Assembly: GCA_020091685.1 (NCBI GenBank)
Contig: CM034613.1
Coordinates: 5,201,525 to 5,265,524, forward strand
Length of the DNA stretch: 64,000 nt
Origin: Lutjanus erythropterus
Lineage: Eukaryota > Chordata > Actinopteri > Lutjaniformes > Lutjanidae
Direction of reading: 5' to 3'
A program made the translations under genes and the position numbers. This document shows, piece after piece, positions 1-11,012 of this stretch (positions are counted from its first letter, which is position 1; each line of letters starts with the position of its first letter). A model generated the notes under the pieces. That model was given only the letters and a program-made list of their open reading frames with translations, ran no database searches and was not told where the DNA came from.

Positions 1-11
1 ATGTATGTATG

Positions 12-53
<42 letters not shown>

Positions 54-1771
54 TTTATGTATGTATATATGTATGTGTGTATATCTGTATGTATGTATGT
101 ATGTATGTGTATATCTGTATGTATGTCTGTATGTCTGTATGTATGTATGTGTGTGTGTATATCTGTATGTATGTATGTATGTATGTATGTGTGTGTATAT
201 CTGTATGTATGTATGTATGTGTGTATATCTGTATGTATGTGTGTATATCTGTATGTATGTATGTATATATCTATGTATGTATGTGTCTGTTTATATATGT
301 GTATGTGTGTATATATCTGTATGTATATGTGTGTGTGTATGTACATATCTGTATGTATATGTGTGTGTGTATGTATTTATCTGTATGTATGTGTGTGTAT
401 ATGTCAGTATGTGTGTATATGTATATATCTGTATCTATCTATGTATGTATGTATGTGTGTGTATATGTCTGTATGTGTTTATGTATGTATATATCTGTAT
501 GTGTGTGTGTGTGTGTGTATGTCTCTATGTGTGTATGTATGTATATATCTGTATGTATGTGCGTGTGTATATGTCTGTATGTGCTTATGTATGTATACAT
601 CTGTATGTATATATGTGTGTGTATATATGTCTATGTGTGTATGTATGTATATATATATCTCTTTATGTATGTGTGTGTGTATATATATGTCTATGTATGT
701 ATGTATATAGCTGTATGTATGTGTGTATATATGTCTGTATGTGTGTATGTCTGTCTGTATGTATGTATGTGTGCATGTCTGTGTATGTATGTATGTATGT
801 ATGTGTGTGTGTCTGTCTGTATGTATGTATTTGTATATCTATATACATGTATGTATGTAAGTCTGTATGTATGTAAGTATGTATGTATGTGTGTGTGTGT
901 GTGCATGTATGTATGTGTGTATGTCTGTGTATGTATGTATGTATGTATGTGTGTGTATATGTCTGTATGTGTTTATGTATGTATATATCTGTATGTATGT
1001 GTGTGTATGTCAGTATGTGTGTATGTATGTACATATATGTATGTATGTGTGTGTACACACATACATACATACATACAGATATATATATATACATACATAC
1101 ACACATACAGACATACACACACATACATACATACGCACATACAGATATATACACACACATACATACAGATATATACATACACACATACATACATACACAC
1201 ATACAGACATACACACACACACACACACACACATACAGATATATACATTCATAAACACATACAAACATATACACACACACACATACGGATATATACATAC
1301 ATACACATATAGACATATACACACACATACATCCAGATATACACATACATACATACATACATACACACATACAGACATATACACACACATACATACAGAT
1401 ACATACATACATAAAGATATATACATATATAAACACATACAGACATGTACACACACATACATACAGATATATACATACATACATACATACATACATACAT
1501 ACATACATACATACACACATACAGACATATACACACAAATGCATGCATACAGATATATACATACATACACACAGAGACATACACACACACACACCCATAC
1601 ATACANTATATGTATATATATTATATGTCTGCATGTATGTGTGTGTATATGTCTATTTGTGTATGTATGTATGTGTGTGTGTGCACATGTCTGTATGTGT
1701 GTATGTATGTCTGTATGTGTTTATGTATGTATATATCTGTATGTATGTATTTGTGTGTGTATATGTCTTGT
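1..1771. repeat. large GTAT/TG - CATA/CA simple-sequence block with inversions
   Basis: Bases 1-1053 are built from GTAT, TG and TA steps. Bases 1054-1610 are the complementary CATA/CA/TA type. Bases 1620-1771 return to the TG type. A longer period of about 45-60 bp is visible, made of a GTATATATCTGTATG-like piece plus TGTGTATGTCTG-like pieces. All reading frames are open because the repeat lacks in-frame stops; these are not genes. One undetermined base lies at 1606, at the second inversion point. Confidence 0.97.
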
Positions 1772-2109
1772 ACTGTAAGACTGAACATTTGTTAATACAG
1801 CTCTTCAGCCCTTTTATAATGGCTCCCTGTGGACTAGACAACGTAGACAAAAAAATATTTGGAAATGAATAACATTTTTTTTTAGATTTTAATTATAATT
1901 CATCATTTTTACATGATTTGAAATGATTCATACATTCTCGTAGTCTAAACTTGCAGCCTATACACCAAATAAAAAGGAAAAAAGTTTGAATATTTCATCA
2001 GCTAAAATGTGCCTCATAGCCGATGTCTACAGCTCAGCTCCATTTTCTCTAAATCCTGCCGGCGGCAAGTCTTAACACTCCCTGAGCTAGCCATCAATGC
2101 CAAAATAGG

Positions 2110-2290
2110 AAAAAAAAAGTCATGGTGGAAAACAGAAATTTTTAGGCTTCAACAAGACTTTTATTTCTTTGGCTAAAAATGGCTCTTTGGAGAGTAAAAG
2201 TTGCAGACCCGTGGTCCAGGGGTTCTTAAACTCTTTCATGTCAAGGACACATGACAATTTTAGACAATTTTAATGAGTCATTAAAAAATA
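2110..2290. repeat. old interspersed repeat fragment (TTCTTAAACT...TGTCAAGGAC type)
   Basis: The piece around CCAGGGGTTCTTAAACT and CATGTCAAGGACAC resembles the end of hAT-like repeats that are common in fish. It is degraded, and its borders are uncertain. Confidence 0.35.
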
Positions 2291-2464
2291 GATTTGAACA
2301 TAATAAAGTCTTCAGTTAGTCAGTGTTAAAACTAGGATTACTGTACTGTACAGTACAATCAACAAGGCCAACCCTCTTTTCTCCTTTTGTTTTATCAACC
2401 AGACTTTTCTCTTTGCGTCGTCATCAGTCTGAAATGTTTTTTTTATGATCACATATCTGCAGAA

Positions 2465-2690
2465 CTCATGAAATTCCCATCAGCTTCACCTGGACTTTGT
2501 GTTTCATTAAGTTAGCAAATATTTGTGCACTAAAACTGAATACTCTAAACATTATGGCTTCTAAAGATCAGCGTGTTAGCATTGACACTGTCAGCATGTT
2601 TACATGGTGACGTTAGCATTTTAGCTCAAAGCACCGCTGTCTGTAAGTACAGCCTCGCAGCTGCTTTCATGGCTGTACACTCTTAGGGCA
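2465..2690 (-). repeat. interspersed repeat rich in GTTAGCAT/GCTAAC motifs
   Basis: The stretch has CACCTGGACTTTGTGTTT, GTTAGCAAAT, GATCAGCGTGTTAGCATTG, GACGTTAGCATTTTAGCTC and AAAGCACCGCTGTC in order. I know this pattern as a frequent percomorph repeat. The copy at 39395-39625 is from the same family in the other orientation. Non-autonomous; no coding potential. Confidence 0.6.
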
Positions 2691-2691
2691 T

Positions 2692-2870
2692 TTTCACACC
2701 CATCTCATTTGGTCTGGACTTTCAGACTTTTCAGCCGGATGTTGGTCCCGCAAAAAGAAGTAGTCTCACTCTGGATCAAACTGAACCATGGTTTGGTTTG
2801 TTTCTAGTGTGGAAACATTATTTGGATGGTTCAGACTTTTGGACCAATTGCAGCAAATTATGATAGATTA
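2692..2870. repeat. possible fish interspersed repeat (CATTTTCACACC...GGTTCAGACT)
   Basis: The segment starts GGGCATTTTCACACC and contains GGTCTGGACTTTCAGAC, CAAACTGAACCATGGTTTGG and TGGTTCAGACTTTTGGACC. This is a recurring 'first line' of fish MITEs. The short ORF inside it is not credible as a gene. Borders are weak. Confidence 0.35.
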
Positions 2871-4850
2871 TCACCGAAACAAAATGAGCTGCGAGAGCAG
2901 ATGCAGACAGGAAGAGACCAGATGTTTAATTGACATCTGGGCTGATGGCATTATAAAGAGTCAACAGGAAAAAGCTCAGAAATGTGGACACTTTTCAGTT
3001 GTTCTTTCACTTTAGTCCTGCTGGTATTAGTGACATAATAACAATATTATAATGACAATGATGTGAATCTGTTCATTCATCTCTCTTCATAAACCACCAC
3101 TGACGTCAGACAGACCAATCACAGTCAAATACAGGGACACGCAGCCCATGTAGAGGATGACATTTAACATTGTTAAGCCCGCTTGGATAATTGCAAGAAA
3201 AAGAAAGCACCCTTCATCTTGTTGTTCTGTCAATAACACAGATTGAAGACAATAATATAGTTGGGATATACAGAACACAGGAGCCTGAGAAATGTCATGA
3301 ATAAATAGATTGTCTGTGGGTAAAAGTTGCATTATATGTGTAAAAGATACAGTATGTGTCTTGACTAGAACCTGCTCCAGAGCAGGATAGCTGTGCATCA
3401 TATATTGATCTAATGTTCAACCAGAGACTGAGCTCGGCCCAGACATTGGTCACTTTGGAAGGTAGCTACTGAGTATTTCATACTGTATTTTGTACTGTGC
3501 AGTGTGTACTTACTGTTTTCATTATGTAAGGCACCTGCATTGGTGGCCTGGTCACTTTATAAGGTAGTTATTCTGTGATTCACATTGTATATTGTAGCCT
3601 GCAGTGTGTACCTACTGCTTTATTTATTAGGCACCTGCATTTACTGTAGTCTTTACTGCGCTTTAAATTTTATTTATTGCGTCTTCTTGTTATGTGTAGA
3701 ACTACAGATGGAAATCAGCGTCTCGCTAAGTCTTGTGCGACTGTTTTCATTTCTTGTAAATGATCAGTGTCATTGCACGCTGTCTTTTTATAAATCAAAT
3801 CAACTAAACTAAACATAATAGGCTAACCCACTCCTCTCTCTCTGTGATCCAGAACCCTGAACCATGAGAAACTGACATGCTGGTGTTGTCCACTTCACAT
3901 GGTCTCTTCTTCTCCGACATCGGCGTCCTCACATTCAGCTCGAAGGAAACCTCAAATATGTACGGTAAGTCATTGCTGAAAATGTTTGCTTATTTAAAGT
4001 AGGTAAGATTAGACCTGTCCAACTTTACTAACCCCAGGCTGTTAGTGGAGACAGGACTTATAGTGTCTCTGATTTTATAGGTCAGAACATTCATTGTAAC
4101 AAACTAATTTCATTTATATCTTAAGAAGTAGTGACAATAGACCTAAATAATAAGATTTATGTGCATTTCAGGCTCATGGTTTTGATGATCAGTTTGTTTT
4201 TTTATGTGAGTAAGTCACCAGTACAACATTAGATCACTTACCTCAGCCTCTGTCTTTCAAAAACCTTCCCTTACCTTTAAACAGAGGTACAGCCACCGTG
4301 GTCTTGATTGGAGAGCTGCTGAAGACTCTACTTGACTTGCATGATTGCTCTTTAAAGTTTGGAACACGATCGTGCCTTCATTTTTAAAACACTTTTAAAA
4401 CATCCTCACCAAACTGATTGGCTACTTGTGATGATTTTTTCTTTGGCTATGTGAAAAGCATTTTCCCTCTAGAGGTGTGAAGAAGGCTGTTCATGAAGAC
4501 TTGAGTGTAACTGATGAGAGTTTTGCATGTGAATTTTCCAAATACGTGTATTTCCAAAGCAAAAGATGTGTGATAAGTTGAAACAGCAGACCTTAGAAAC
4601 AAGAAATATATTTTAGGGGGTTAAATTCAATGCGATAATTAGATGTGTTTATAAAAGAAAATAAAAACTGTTTCTCCAACTCTTATTGTTTCAAAAGGTA
4701 GCACTTGAAGCAGCTTAGAACATTTTACATACCTGCATGAGTCTCACTGTTTCTGGGTTGGACCCTTTAATGGTTGAATGCACTTATTGTAAGTGGCTTC
4801 AGCTAAATAACTTGTAATAATCATGTAAGTCATATTTTTATGTCTTCCAG

Positions 4851-4916
4851 AGGGATCACAGCCAAGCACCACCTATTGAATGTCTATTCAAAAAGCAGCA
4901 GACGGCTTCACCACAG
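4851..4916 (+). other. exon-like segment, unidentified (66 bp)
   Basis: This segment is framed by a good acceptor (TTATGTCTTCCAG) and a GT donor (CCACAG|GTGTGA). One frame is open: (x)GITAKHHLLNVYSKSSRRLH. It is divisible by three and its end phase matches the start phase of the segment at 5573-5674. I do not recognise the peptide. It could be part of a downstream convergent gene, a fossil exon, or chance. Confidence 0.2.
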
Positions 4917-5039
4917 GTGTGAAAAAAAAAAACTGTTACCTGCAAGATCTGGTTAGTACGGAAGCCCTGAGAGGCAAGTGAGGAAAAAAAATCTGGTGAT
5001 CCATTTTCTGATCTATAAGTATAAACTTTACTGTTTCAC

Positions 5040-5158
5040 TGCCCCGATGTCATTTTGGATTTCATATATATACAAATAAAGAATACAGGCCGATATATCA
5101 ATATCAGAATTGTTTTACTCTCAAAAATCGGTATGGCGTCGGCCCAAAAAAAAATCTA
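5040..5158. repeat. fragment of TATCGGCC-type hAT-like element
   Basis: GGCCGATATATCAATATCAG and AAAAATCGGTATGGCGTCGG followed by CCC are typical of the end of the element that is better preserved at 13738-14632. Confidence 0.45.
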
Positions 5159-5572
5159 ATATTGTAAGTGCTCTACACATAACAAGAAACTTTTCTATCA
5201 ATATACAATTTAATGTTATAACATGGTAATATTGTGAAACATCAAAGTTTAACATTATGTGATAATTTATATTTTATAATGTTATGTTATAACAAGATGA
5301 ATAGTATATTATGTAATATTTTATTGTTATAGTGTGATAAGTTTGTATATCATAATAGCATGTTACATTTATTATTTTTCTTTCTATTTCAGCAATAGGC
5401 CTCCAGACTTTTTCAACTGTTTTCAGAAGAAAAAAGAATTTCGAAAAAAACAAAAACAAAAACACTTTAGATCAGACCTAGAAAATGGATCACCTGAATG
5501 TTTCCCTTCACCTGCCTCTCAGGGCTTCCGTAGATTAGCCTGGTGGTTCATTGTGTTTTCTTGTTTTCACAG

Positions 5573-5674
5573 TGACACCAGTTTAATTAATGGTGACGTG
5601 TTCTTCAGCCACACATCGAGTCCCTACCACTCCAGAGATGTTGTCCTGAGGCTGATCCAGACTTCTCTGTTCAG
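5573..5674 (+). other. exon-like segment, unidentified (102 bp)
   Basis: This segment is preceded by TTCTTGTTTTCACAG and followed by the donor GTAATT. One frame is fully open and looks protein-like: DTSLINGDVFFSHTSSPYHS and then RDVVLRLIQTSLFR. It is 102 bp and frame-preserving, with the same phase at both ends as the 66-bp segment upstream. I cannot name a family. No further in-phase exons were found towards 8 kb. Chance or a decayed exon remains possible. Confidence 0.3.
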
Positions 5675-8122
5675 GTAATTGATTCAAAATTTAGTAATCA
5701 GTTTAGTTTATATTATACAAAACTTAAAAACTTGATGATTCTTGCACAATTCTGGAGTTATAATTGTAAGGAATGTATTTTTTGTGAACGATTCCGAAGT
5801 TAATTAAGTTTATTCCATAGACAAATGTTTTTTTTTATCACTGTCCAAATTATCTGTGTACGTCATTGGGTAAAATCAAATTAGACAAGGAGACGGTAAA
5901 GAGACCACGCGACACAGGGAGTAAGAAGTATATAACCAAGTGTATTCCCTCTGTTAATGTACACATATTTAGAGTCATCTCACTGGAACACTTTACAATA
6001 ACATTTAGAAAGAACAGGAAGATACTGGGAGGAGTATGCTCGGAATGGAGAAAGAGAGAAACCAGACGAACGTGGCGGGAGGGTGAACCGACGGGAGCCT
6101 GTCAAATGAAGCGGCTGCCATCTTGTCTCCAGCCATATAGACAGAAATAGATATAAAACAAATGAAAATTAAAAAAATAAACATGGAGGATGGATTGATA
6201 GAGACTGCTTTCTCCACAGGGTATGGGGACATACAGAGAAAAAGGAATAGATGCAGGACAAAAAATAGATTGAGGATGACAGATGGAGGATAAAAGGAGA
6301 GGAACCAGGTGGTTTTCATGTTCATAACCCAAATCACATTTGCTCAATTACCAAAAGAAAATACATAGAAATTTCAGTTTCCCAGAATCATAGTCATTTT
6401 TTTTCTCCAAACAGGAATGATAGTAGGGAAAACACATTTCTCTTAGTAATGGGATGAGAGTCAAATATTTAGACATTTCACAAACTTTTTTCAGGATTTT
6501 TCTTTTCTTTTCATGGTACAGTTGTCTTTTTTTAATAGAGTTGAGAAAATTGGAATACTAGAGTTCTGTTGTACATCTTCCAGGGAACTGCCGTTCACCT
6601 TTTTTATGTGTGTGCTCTTCCCACAAAAGTTCGCTTATTCGCCCATTGGCTGCCATCAGTCCAGTCAGGCTTCGAGAGACGGGGGCCAGAGACACAGTTG
6701 CTTTTTCATCCGCGGGGTATGTGACTCTCCACAGTGGAACTCCAGCAAGAATGAATTTTTCCCTAAAATGTCTCTCATTTCTCCAGAGAAAAAGAATCAA
6801 ATAAAAAAAAGAGAAGAGCAAACCAAAGTGACTGAGTCTTGCAGCAAGGCGTCGCATCAGCCGCACTGTTCATGAAGTGGGGGGCGGGGGAATTGGGATT
6901 GGGGAATTTGGGCGGTGAAACTGTTCCGACGTCAAAAATCCTAAAGTCCGTCTTCGCTGCTTACTTTTCCACTCGCTCACGCTTTAGGTCCATAGGTTTC
7001 TGCAACGTCTATACATATATTTATAATTATATAGAACAGAGTTCATCTGGTTTGCTGGAGGTTTTTTCTGTTTTTCGGTTATTAGTAACTGTAAGGACGT
7101 GACGCAGTTTCTCTGCTGGCCCACTTACGGGGTGCCTCGGAGCCCCAGAAACACATGACACAGATCTGCTGGAACAAAGGACGACCAAAGGGGGGTTTGG
7201 CCTCGACAAGTTTTTGGCGGCTAAACGTACAAGTTGGCATCCGTTAGGTTGGAGCGGTGGTATCTCACATAGTTGCTACGTTTAACGTTTTGTTATGATC
7301 ATCAATCATTGTCATTTATTTTTTGTTTTTTAAAACTCCACAGAAAGAAAAACAGTTTTTATCTCTTTTTGTTCGTAAATGAATACTACATGCTTGAAAC
7401 ACGGCAGAGTTTACGTTGCATCGGCTGCTTGAGCACCGTAGACAAGGAGAGAAACAGAGTGCACGAGCCAATGAGAGGAAGAGAGAGAGAGATCTGACGA
7501 GAGGTGAGAGATCCGAGACGTCGAACACTTACAGAGGCGGGAGAGCTGGATTTGACACAGTGGTTCTGTAAGCTGGCAGTATATCGATTTTACAGAGGGA
7601 TGTCAAGTTGCTAATTCAAGCCTAGCTGGAAAATAATATGTTGATACTGTCGAAGGCGACTGCTTACACCACAAGCTCGCCTGGGAGTGAAGTACAGACC
7701 CTGACACAAATACTGACGGTGGTGCTTTCTTACAGTACTCAAGATATTAAATAACCTGTCATGTGCTGATCCATAAATCACTGTTTTATCAGCAGTTAGT
7801 ACATGGGTGTTGGCACAGTATGTGTTGAGATCTGAGGTGTAATCGCCTTTCCTTAAATCCACACCATGTTAACATTTAATAAGAAGTCAAATCAATCAAA
7901 GCAGAGCTGAAAGGTGTGGACAAAAGCATGATGTCACCTTATTTTCCATCCTCTCTGGGATTAGACTGGATTGGTACCATGTTCAGCCACCTGACAATAC
8001 TGAGTGTTAATGAATCGCCCTCCATATACTGCCTTTTCTCTCTCTCTCTCTCTTTCTCTCTCGTCTCTTTCCTTCTCTAAGTGCGTCCGCTGTCTGTCTC
8101 TGGGTGTCACGGCGGCGCGTCC

Positions 8123-9015
8123 TCAGACGTAGTACTCTTTGTCTTTGTTCTTCTTGTTCTTGGTGACCGTCTTGGCAGTGCTGGGCTGTTTCTCCTTCAC
8201 CAGGGCTCCATTGCTCTGCGTGGCTGAGTTGCTAATGTAGTTGCGGCTCTGGTCCACCTGGTAGGAGCCCTCGTCGCGGTTGCGGTACTTGTACATGGCA
8301 TAGAGCAGGATGAGGATGCAGAGGGCGGCGGCTGCCACAATGCCCACCACCATTCCCGTGGTGCTGCTCGACTGCTGCACCTCCACAGCGCCGGGGAGTC
8401 CTCTCTCTGGAGACGTGGGGTCTGGAGTGGGAACATGGGGGAAATTTGGGGGGTAGGTTATTCCGGGGACTCTACGGTGGCCTGGGTCTGACGAGGGGTG
8501 GGCCGGCGGCAGCAGCACTTGGTCCCGGGTGTTCATTTTCCCGGCGGGGATTTTGTTGTTGCTACTGCTGCTGCCACCAGCGGCGGGCTTGATGCGGGGA
8601 CTGAGCTGATCGGGGTTAGCTGTGGGGGTGGAGGAGAGAGGTGGACGGTGGGAGTTGGGGATACGGGAGAAGTGGCGGTCGCGGGGGTTCTGGACCCCGC
8701 CCTCGGCGGCTGGGGGAGGAGGGAGGACAGTCCTGTCGGTGACCAGGGGAGAGTTTTTGTAATAGTCCTCGTCATCCGACTCGGTCATCTCCCCCGAGCC
8801 GTACGCCGACACCTCAATGGTCTCCTCGCAGTCCTCCTGGTCCAAGGGGCAGGGGGGCCGGCCGTTGGGCAAGGGGAGGGACTCTTTGGTGGTTTCGAGC
8901 AGGGTGAGGAAGGGGCGGTAGGTGGTGGGGGGCGGGGGGATTACTGGGTAGCGGGTGGCGATGGATGGGGGGTCTAGGGAGTCCACCGTTATAATGGGCA
9001 ACACTAATTCACCTC
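8123..9015 (-). CDS. nrxn2: neurexin 2 terminal coding exon (SS5-type stalk, TM helix, cytoplasmic tail)
   Basis: Neurexins are presynaptic adhesion receptors that bind neuroligins, LRRTMs and cerebellins. This exon gives the juxtamembrane stalk, membrane anchor and tail. It begins after the acceptor TGTCCTAG and takes one base from the previous exon, restoring the Gly-Gly-Glu-Leu-Val-Leu-Pro run that I recognise from mammalian NRXN2. Residues 1-215 or so are Pro/Ser/Thr-rich and low-complexity, with an acidic stretch near residue 75 (ESDDEDYY). The transmembrane segment is near residues 221-242 ([20 protein letters not shown]), followed by the [11 protein letters not shown] protein-4.1-type juxtamembrane motif. 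The tail ends in KNKDKEYYV, the class II PDZ ligand for CASK/Mint-type partners. [12 protein letters not shown] favours NRXN2 over NRXN1 (HVDES) from memory. One extra Thr seems to lie between NSA and QSNG. The stop is TGA at 8125-8123. Paralogue a or b is not resolvable. Confidence 0.97.
8406..8425 (-). promoter_or_regulatory. nrxn2: candidate in-frame alternative acceptor (SS5-type short form)
   Basis: Inside the terminal exon the transcript strand reads CCACGTCTCCAG|AGAGAGG, with C-rich sequence before it. Joining the 79-bp exon here gives [12 protein letters not shown] and then the transmembrane segment. This removes 609 bases, exactly 203 codons, and stays in frame. Known neurexins use an alternative acceptor of this kind at SS5. 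Use of this site is inferred. Confidence 0.45.
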
Positions 9016-10120
9016 CTAGGACAAGAAAGAGACAACGGAGGAAAAGAGTGTTAGAGACCACCTGAGAGAGGGACCACCTCCAGATCAACAGAAGAAAAAC
9101 AGCAACAGCAGCACTAAAACTTAACATGAGGTTAGTTCTAAAGTTGAGTTAGTCTGGTCTATTTAAAAAGTTAATATGCTGACTAACTCTGAGCTGGACT
9201 AAAATACAAGATGTAAGAAAATACTGTGACTATCTCCCTGTGCTGCACAGACCTACATGTTATATCACTAAAACAAGATAAAAGTACAAATTACACTGAA
9301 CAACTTAACATCTATTGTACTACACAACCTAGCCTTCACTGCTAACTTTCTACTCTTACCTATGCTGACTACACTAACGCTCAGAAGTCTCTGCTGTGAT
9401 TGGTTAAATAAGATAGCAAACCACGAGGTTCAGGTCACTTACATCAACAAATTGGCCGCATGATTTTTGCATGAAAAAAAAAATTACAAAAAGAAAGCTG
9501 TGTAAGATTGTTCTCGGATAGTGATAAACAACTCCCCCCCCCTTCTTTACCTCTTCTCCTCTTTTTGTGTCTACTGGGTGAAAAGTAATCATAATGTAAG
9601 GAAATATATTCTTGAATAATTCATTTAGTTTTTCTCTCAAAATTCTCATGAAGAATGGGCTCAATCCCGTTTCCCCCCCTTTGGGCATGGTGGTTTCAAT
9701 GGCTCATTTCTAATTAGCTTAATCTGTATGCAGACCCGCAGGAGCTGCTGCGGGAAAACTGATGCCCCTAATTTCTAACCCAAACTCTCAGTAGACACCA
9801 CAGTACACTGAGAGACAGTATTAAACAGCTCCCTTATTCTCACATGACTCCCCGGTGCCCACTTCCCTCCCAAACACCACACATTAACATGGTGCAATGT
9901 TCTTCTTAAAGAGCCACCAACACAAGTGAACACTTACAAAAATTGTCTTAATGAGCCAGAATTTGTTGTCAAGCTTTGGTTATATAATCTGATTGTAGCC
10001 CACTGTGAAATCAACACCCAAATTAAATCAAGTTTATTGGGTGTACAATAATAATATTTGTAAAAAGTTGTATTCATTCAGGAGGAATCCATCTACCACT
10101 GACTGGAGGCCCAACTGGAG

Positions 10121-11012
10121 TTAATGGGATAGTTTAGATTATTTGATTTGGGGTTGTATGAGGTTCTTATCCATTGTCAGTGTATTACCTACAGTAGATG
10201 GCGGTTGACATGCCACCAGGGTGGTCGAAGAGAGGAGTACCAGCATGGAAGCTAAACCAAAATTTGTTTTAGCCACCTAAAAAGAAGGCCTATCAAAAAA
10301 AAAAAACATATCTAAAAGTGTACTCTATATTGAAAATATTTTCACCACTTAACCTTGCCTTCAGACACCATTTTCTCCATTTGCAAAAACACTAATTTTA
10401 TCTCATAGAACACGGGAGTCGATGGTCAACCACTGCCTTGATTGGTTAATTTGTTTGCATTATTGTTTGAGTTAAGTGTTTTAAAAAGTTTAGTTTGAAT
10501 TCACCAAAGTCACACAGTAACACAAACAAAGCAGCAGCAGTAGATGAACAAGTCCAGTGTTCTGCATGGTAACATGACTGATTTTGCCAATGGAGTCTGG
10601 TTGGTTCAGCAAGAGCAATACTTGACTCTTATAATGCCAGTTTTCCATTGGAAAAGGCTGGCTGAAGGCAAGGTAAAATGCTGAAAATACTTTATGTATA
10701 GCTACAGACTGCTGCTGACCCTGTCCATAGCAGCACGTTGCTTATGGTACATTCCATGTTAACTGGGAAGTTGAAATTTGTGAGTCCCCATTTGGAAATT
10801 TCAACTCGGACAACCTCATCAACCCTGACCTCAAACTCCAATATGGCTTCTCTGTTCATCAACAGTGTTAGAAGTTGTTTATTAGCACTTGTGTTTCAAT
10901 AAAAAAATCCAAACTGGGGGCATGTTGACCTCCATATACTGTAGGTAATACACTGATAATAGATAAGTACCTCATGCAACCCAATTTCAAATAATCCAAA
11001 CTATCCCTTTAA
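10121..11012. mobile_element. TTAA-flanked MITE, copy 1 (892 bp)
   Basis: The left end reads TTAATGGGATAGTTTAGATT and ends the mirrored way with AAACTATCCCTTTAA. The inverted ends extend for about 85 bp: TTGTATGAGGTTCTTATCCA and GTGTATTACCTACAGTA on the left, TACTGTAGGTAATACACTG and GATAAGTACCTCATGCAA on the right. TTAA at both borders suggests a piggyBac-type target site. No transposase. Two more copies are in the window (46.2 and 59.1 kb) plus a terminal relic at 63.3 kb. Confidence 0.8.

Larger units (their letters stand above)
1772..8122 (-). other. nrxn2 3' flank and probable 3' UTR
   Basis: The region downstream of the stop codon starts with a purine-rich (GA) stretch in the transcript (8034-8072 on plus is CT-rich). 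A possible AATAAA on the minus strand occurs at 7320-7315, but the real poly(A) site cannot be set from sequence alone. The rest holds old repeats (2.1-2.9 and 5.0 kb), an AT-rich segment (5.2-5.4 kb) and two short plus-strand exon-like segments listed separately. Otherwise no gene is supportable. Confidence 0.5.

Noticed and set aside
1-1800. Long open frames up to 435 codons (Tyr-Val-Cys-Met or Thr-His-Ile rich)
   Set aside because: They are translations of the simple repeat in every frame and both strands; no gene-like composition or splice signal.
6513-6875. 120-codon plus-strand ORF in the neurexin 3' flank
   Set aside because: No protein-family signal and overlapped by an equally long ORF on the other strand, which points to chance.
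6840-7520. CpG-containing stretch considered as a promoter of a neighbouring gene
   Set aside because: CpG content is only moderate, no transcript or first exon can be attached, and it lies in the likely 3' UTR or flank of nrxn2.
8498-8977. 159-codon plus-strand ORF, Gly-rich
   Set aside because: It is antisense to the neurexin terminal exon; its composition reflects the Pro-rich codons on the other strand.
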